DNA from: Planctomycetota bacterium
GTDB taxonomy: Bacteria > Planctomycetota > SZUA-567
Assembly: GCA_020861125.1 (NCBI GenBank)
Contig: JAJBSZ010000343.1
Location: 1-6,613, forward strand
Length of the DNA: 6,613 bases
Direction: 5' to 3'
Under the pieces are notes generated by a model that saw only the letters and a list, made by a program, of their open reading frames with translations, was not told where the DNA came from and searched no databases. Position 1 is the stretch's first letter, and each line of letters opens with the position of its first letter. The translations under genes and the position numbers were made by a program. Below are positions 4,765 to 6,613 of the stretch, piece after piece.

Positions 4765-6613
4765 ATGGTTGGCAAGGCGTTGGGGGTTGGAACGGTGGCG
4801 TCGTTGGTTTTGTCCCTGGCCATCGCGAAGGGCGGCGACATCGCTCTCCCCGGTGGCGGTGACGTCGTGACCGGCGGTTCTTCCGTGGATTTTTACAGTA
4901 GTGACGGTTCCGTCGAATCTTCCTGGCGGGGCATTGCCATCGACATCACCGCCGCCGACACCGTCACGGTCGGCCAAAGCGGTGGCGTGGGGATGGAATG
5001 GGAAGTCGATCGGATCGCCTTCCGGCACGACGGCGGTATCCTTCGGTTGGTGACCGCTGCCGACGGCGGGACAACCAGGCTGACCGTCGAAACGCTGACG
5101 ATGGACTCCGGTGGCCGCATCGACATCTCCGACGGTGGCAACAGCTTGACGGTGCATTCCTTCACCACCGCCAACGCCGGCGACATCACCTTTTCCGTGG
5201 GCAATGGCTCATCGCTCATGGTTACTGACCAGGCCGATCTCACCCTTGGAAGTTCCTCCTCGTCGGTGGATTTCCTTCTCGACCACGGTACAAGCTCCTT
5301 CGCCGGCTCCGTGACCCTCGCCTCCGGCAGCCTCTCCGCTGCCGGAACCAGTTGTTTTCAGGTGGGAGGAACGGGCCTCGGCGTGGGCAGCACCGCCCGC
5401 ATCAGCGTTGCCGACAATGGGCTACTTACCATTCGCGACAGTTCCGATGCCGCGCTCGGCCGGCTGGTGGTGGATGGCGGAGAATTGGAAATTGGCAATG
5501 ACGCCACCCTGGCGGTTGGCGATCTGATACTGCGGGATGTCACCTTCTCCGCTGCCTCTGGTACCGGCACTCTCCGGTCGGAGTCATTGACCACCTCCGG
5601 CTTGGTCGTCGACTCCGATGCGGTGGCGACCGTGGTGAGCGGCGCTACCGTGGTGGAGTCCGGGAATTATTATGTTCGTGGCGACAGCAACCGGTACGCC
5701 GGCGGCATTATTGTCCAGAACAGCGCTCAGCTCTCCAGTTACATTGGCGGCGCCGTCATCTTCCTGGGAGATCAGGATGCCCGGCAGCGCCTGGTGATGG
5801 CTGAAGGAGCAACTCTCCGGGCCTGGATGGGCGACCTTGTCATCCACCACGCAGCGGTGGAGGTGGTCGGATTGGGGGTGACCGTGGCAGCCACCTCGGG
5901 TGGGAATCTGGATCTCTCCACCTCTTCCCTCGCCATTGCGCTGGCCGCGACCGACACCGTGTCCATCCAGCCCGAAGATACCATCACGGCCGGCTCGTAC
6001 TACCAGTCGGGTGGCATTGCGACGGTCACTGCATCGGGGAGCGGGCATTTTACGGTCTTGGGAACGGCTACGATTACCGACGGCGCTACCTATCAGGTCG
6101 CCGACAGCGCCACCCAATTTGCTCACGGCGTGACCATTGCCGATGCCGTGGTGGCGGGGATAACCGCTGCCGGCAGTATCACGGTGGGTGACGGGGACCA
6201 GGCCGGTGACATTTTCCTGGCCGGCGGCGCGGTACTGCTGGCCGACACGCTGTCGGGCCATTCCCTTGCCGTGCATGAAAACGGATCCGGATCGACGCTG
6301 CGGGTTGGCGGCAGCAACAATGCCGTTTATGGAAAGGTGGATTGCGGCGACCTGGAGGTGATCGTCGCCGGTGACGCCGCCACCGACGGACCGGCCTTGT
6401 GGGTGGCCGGTTCCGGCGGCGATGGCTTTTTGGTCGGGTCTCTCCGGGTTGATTCCGGGGAAGTGATATTAGGAAGCGACGCGGTTCCGTTCGCGGCCGG
6501 GTCACAGGGAGGTCTGCTGCGGTCCTTCGGTAACGTCGTGGTTGCGTCCGGCGGTTCTCTCGCCAGCGATCATACCAGCAACTACATCTTAAGCGAGTGG
6601 AACAGCGGTACGT
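4765..6613 (+). CDS. Large exported beta-solenoid / autotransporter-like protein, 3' truncated by window edge
   Basis: The frame from ATG 4765 stays open for 616 codons to the right edge, with no stop, so the gene is incomplete. Residues 1-21 look like a Sec signal peptide: MVGKALGVG, then the hydrophobic TVASLVLSLAIA. The rest is Gly, Ser, Thr, Val, Ala and Asp-rich, with short alternating beta strands broken by GG, DG, NG and SG turns, such as SLTVHSFTTANAGDITFSVG and GGELEIGNDATLAVGDLILR. This is the texture of right-handed beta-helix passengers in type V autotransporters and related adhesins. Only two cysteines occur, and lysine is absent from residue 23 to 523. Two loosely similar blocks (residues about 62-70 and 395-402, both with D-T-V-[ST]-[VI]) suggest degenerate repeats. 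The C-terminal beta-barrel, PEP-CTERM or other anchor that would define the secretion route is outside the window. A role in adhesion or cell-surface structure is inference from composition. Confidence 0.85.
   Translation, partial: MVGKALGVGTVASLVLSLAIAKGGDIALPGGGDVVTGGSSVDFYSSDGSVESSWRGIAIDITAADTVTVGQSGGVGMEWEVDRIAFRHDGGILRLVTAADGGTTRLTVETLTMDSGGRIDISDGGNSLTVHSFTTANAGDITFSVGNGSSLMVTDQADLTLGSSSSSVDFLLDHGTSSFAGSVTLASGSLSAAGTSCFQVGGTGLGVGSTARISVADNGLLTIRDSSDAALGRLVVDGGELEIGNDATLAVGDLILRDVTFSAASGTGTLRSESLTTSGLVVDSDAVATVVSGATVVESGNYYVRGDSNRYAGGIIVQNSAQLSSYIGGAVIFLGDQDARQRLVMAEGATLRAWMGDLVIHHAAVEVVGLGVTVAATSGGNLDLSTSSLAIALAATDTVSIQPEDTITAGSYYQSGGIATVTASGSGHFTVLGTATITDGATYQVADSATQFAHGVTIADAVVAGITAAGSITVGDGDQAGDIFLAGGAVLLADTLSGHSLAVHENGSGSTLRVGGSNNAVYGKVDCGDLEVIVAGDAATDGPALWVAGSGGDGFLVGSLRVDSGEVILGSDAVPFAAGSQGGLLRSFGNVVVASGGSLASDHTSNYILSEWNSGT

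Noticed and set aside
4645..6505. Several minus-strand frames of 63-230 residues opposite the solenoid ORF
   Set aside because: They are discontinuous, Pro/Arg/Ser-rich and without ribosome sites. The plus-strand frame is open throughout, with a signal peptide and coherent beta-strand texture.
1..6613. CRISPR array, tRNA, rRNA, insertion sequence or phage genes
   Set aside because: No regularly spaced repeats, tRNA-like cloverleaf, rRNA-like stretches, transposase motifs or terminal inverted repeats were seen on either strand.

Overview
The window is a GC-rich bacterial chromosome segment. The GC-biased third positions, good Shine-Dalgarno sites, signal peptides and a textbook rho-independent terminator all point to Bacteria. 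It encodes large exported proteins: a TPR protein with a long disordered tail, and a beta-solenoid or autotransporter-like protein. Together with SfsA and a PHP-family phosphoesterase, this resembles gene content I associate with the PVC group (Lentisphaerota, Kiritimatiellota, Verrucomicrobiota) or with Desulfobacterota-like bacteria. That placement is a guess from style, not from a marker gene.

Layout, left to right: (1) the 3' end of an sfsA-like gene (+) runs off the left edge and stops at 166. (2) A short convergent gap holds an imperfect hairpin. (3) A complete PHP-domain metallophosphoesterase lies on the minus strand at 296-970. (4) A 68-bp divergent spacer follows. (5) A small plus-strand gene at 1039-1377 has the sequence signature of the Janus/Ocnus phosphohistidine phosphatase family (PHPT1-like). 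(6) A 250-bp gap shows no confident gene. (7) A 967-residue exported protein at 1628-4531 has a signal peptide, a possible OB-like domain, a TPR array, and a disordered lysine-free tail rich in Arg, Asp, Glu and Tyr. It ends 60 bp before a strong terminator at 4591-4617. (8) A 147-bp AT-richer leader is followed by an open reading frame at 4765 that runs off the right edge. It has a signal peptide and then about 590 residues of Gly/Ser/Thr/Val/Asp-rich repetitive sequence, typical of beta-solenoid passenger domains.

How the genes may work together: the PHP enzyme and the PHPT1-like protein share a divergent control region and are both probably cytoplasmic phosphoesterase-type proteins. Joint regulation is possible but unproven. 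The TPR protein and the solenoid protein are both exported, adjacent and same-strand, but the terminator makes them separate transcription units. Both have very long lysine-free stretches (416 and 501 residues), a compositional feature shared by the two surface or envelope candidates. The most unusual items are the PHPT1-like small protein, the Arg/Tyr/Asp/Glu-rich disordered tail on a secreted TPR protein, and the truncated large solenoid ORF.
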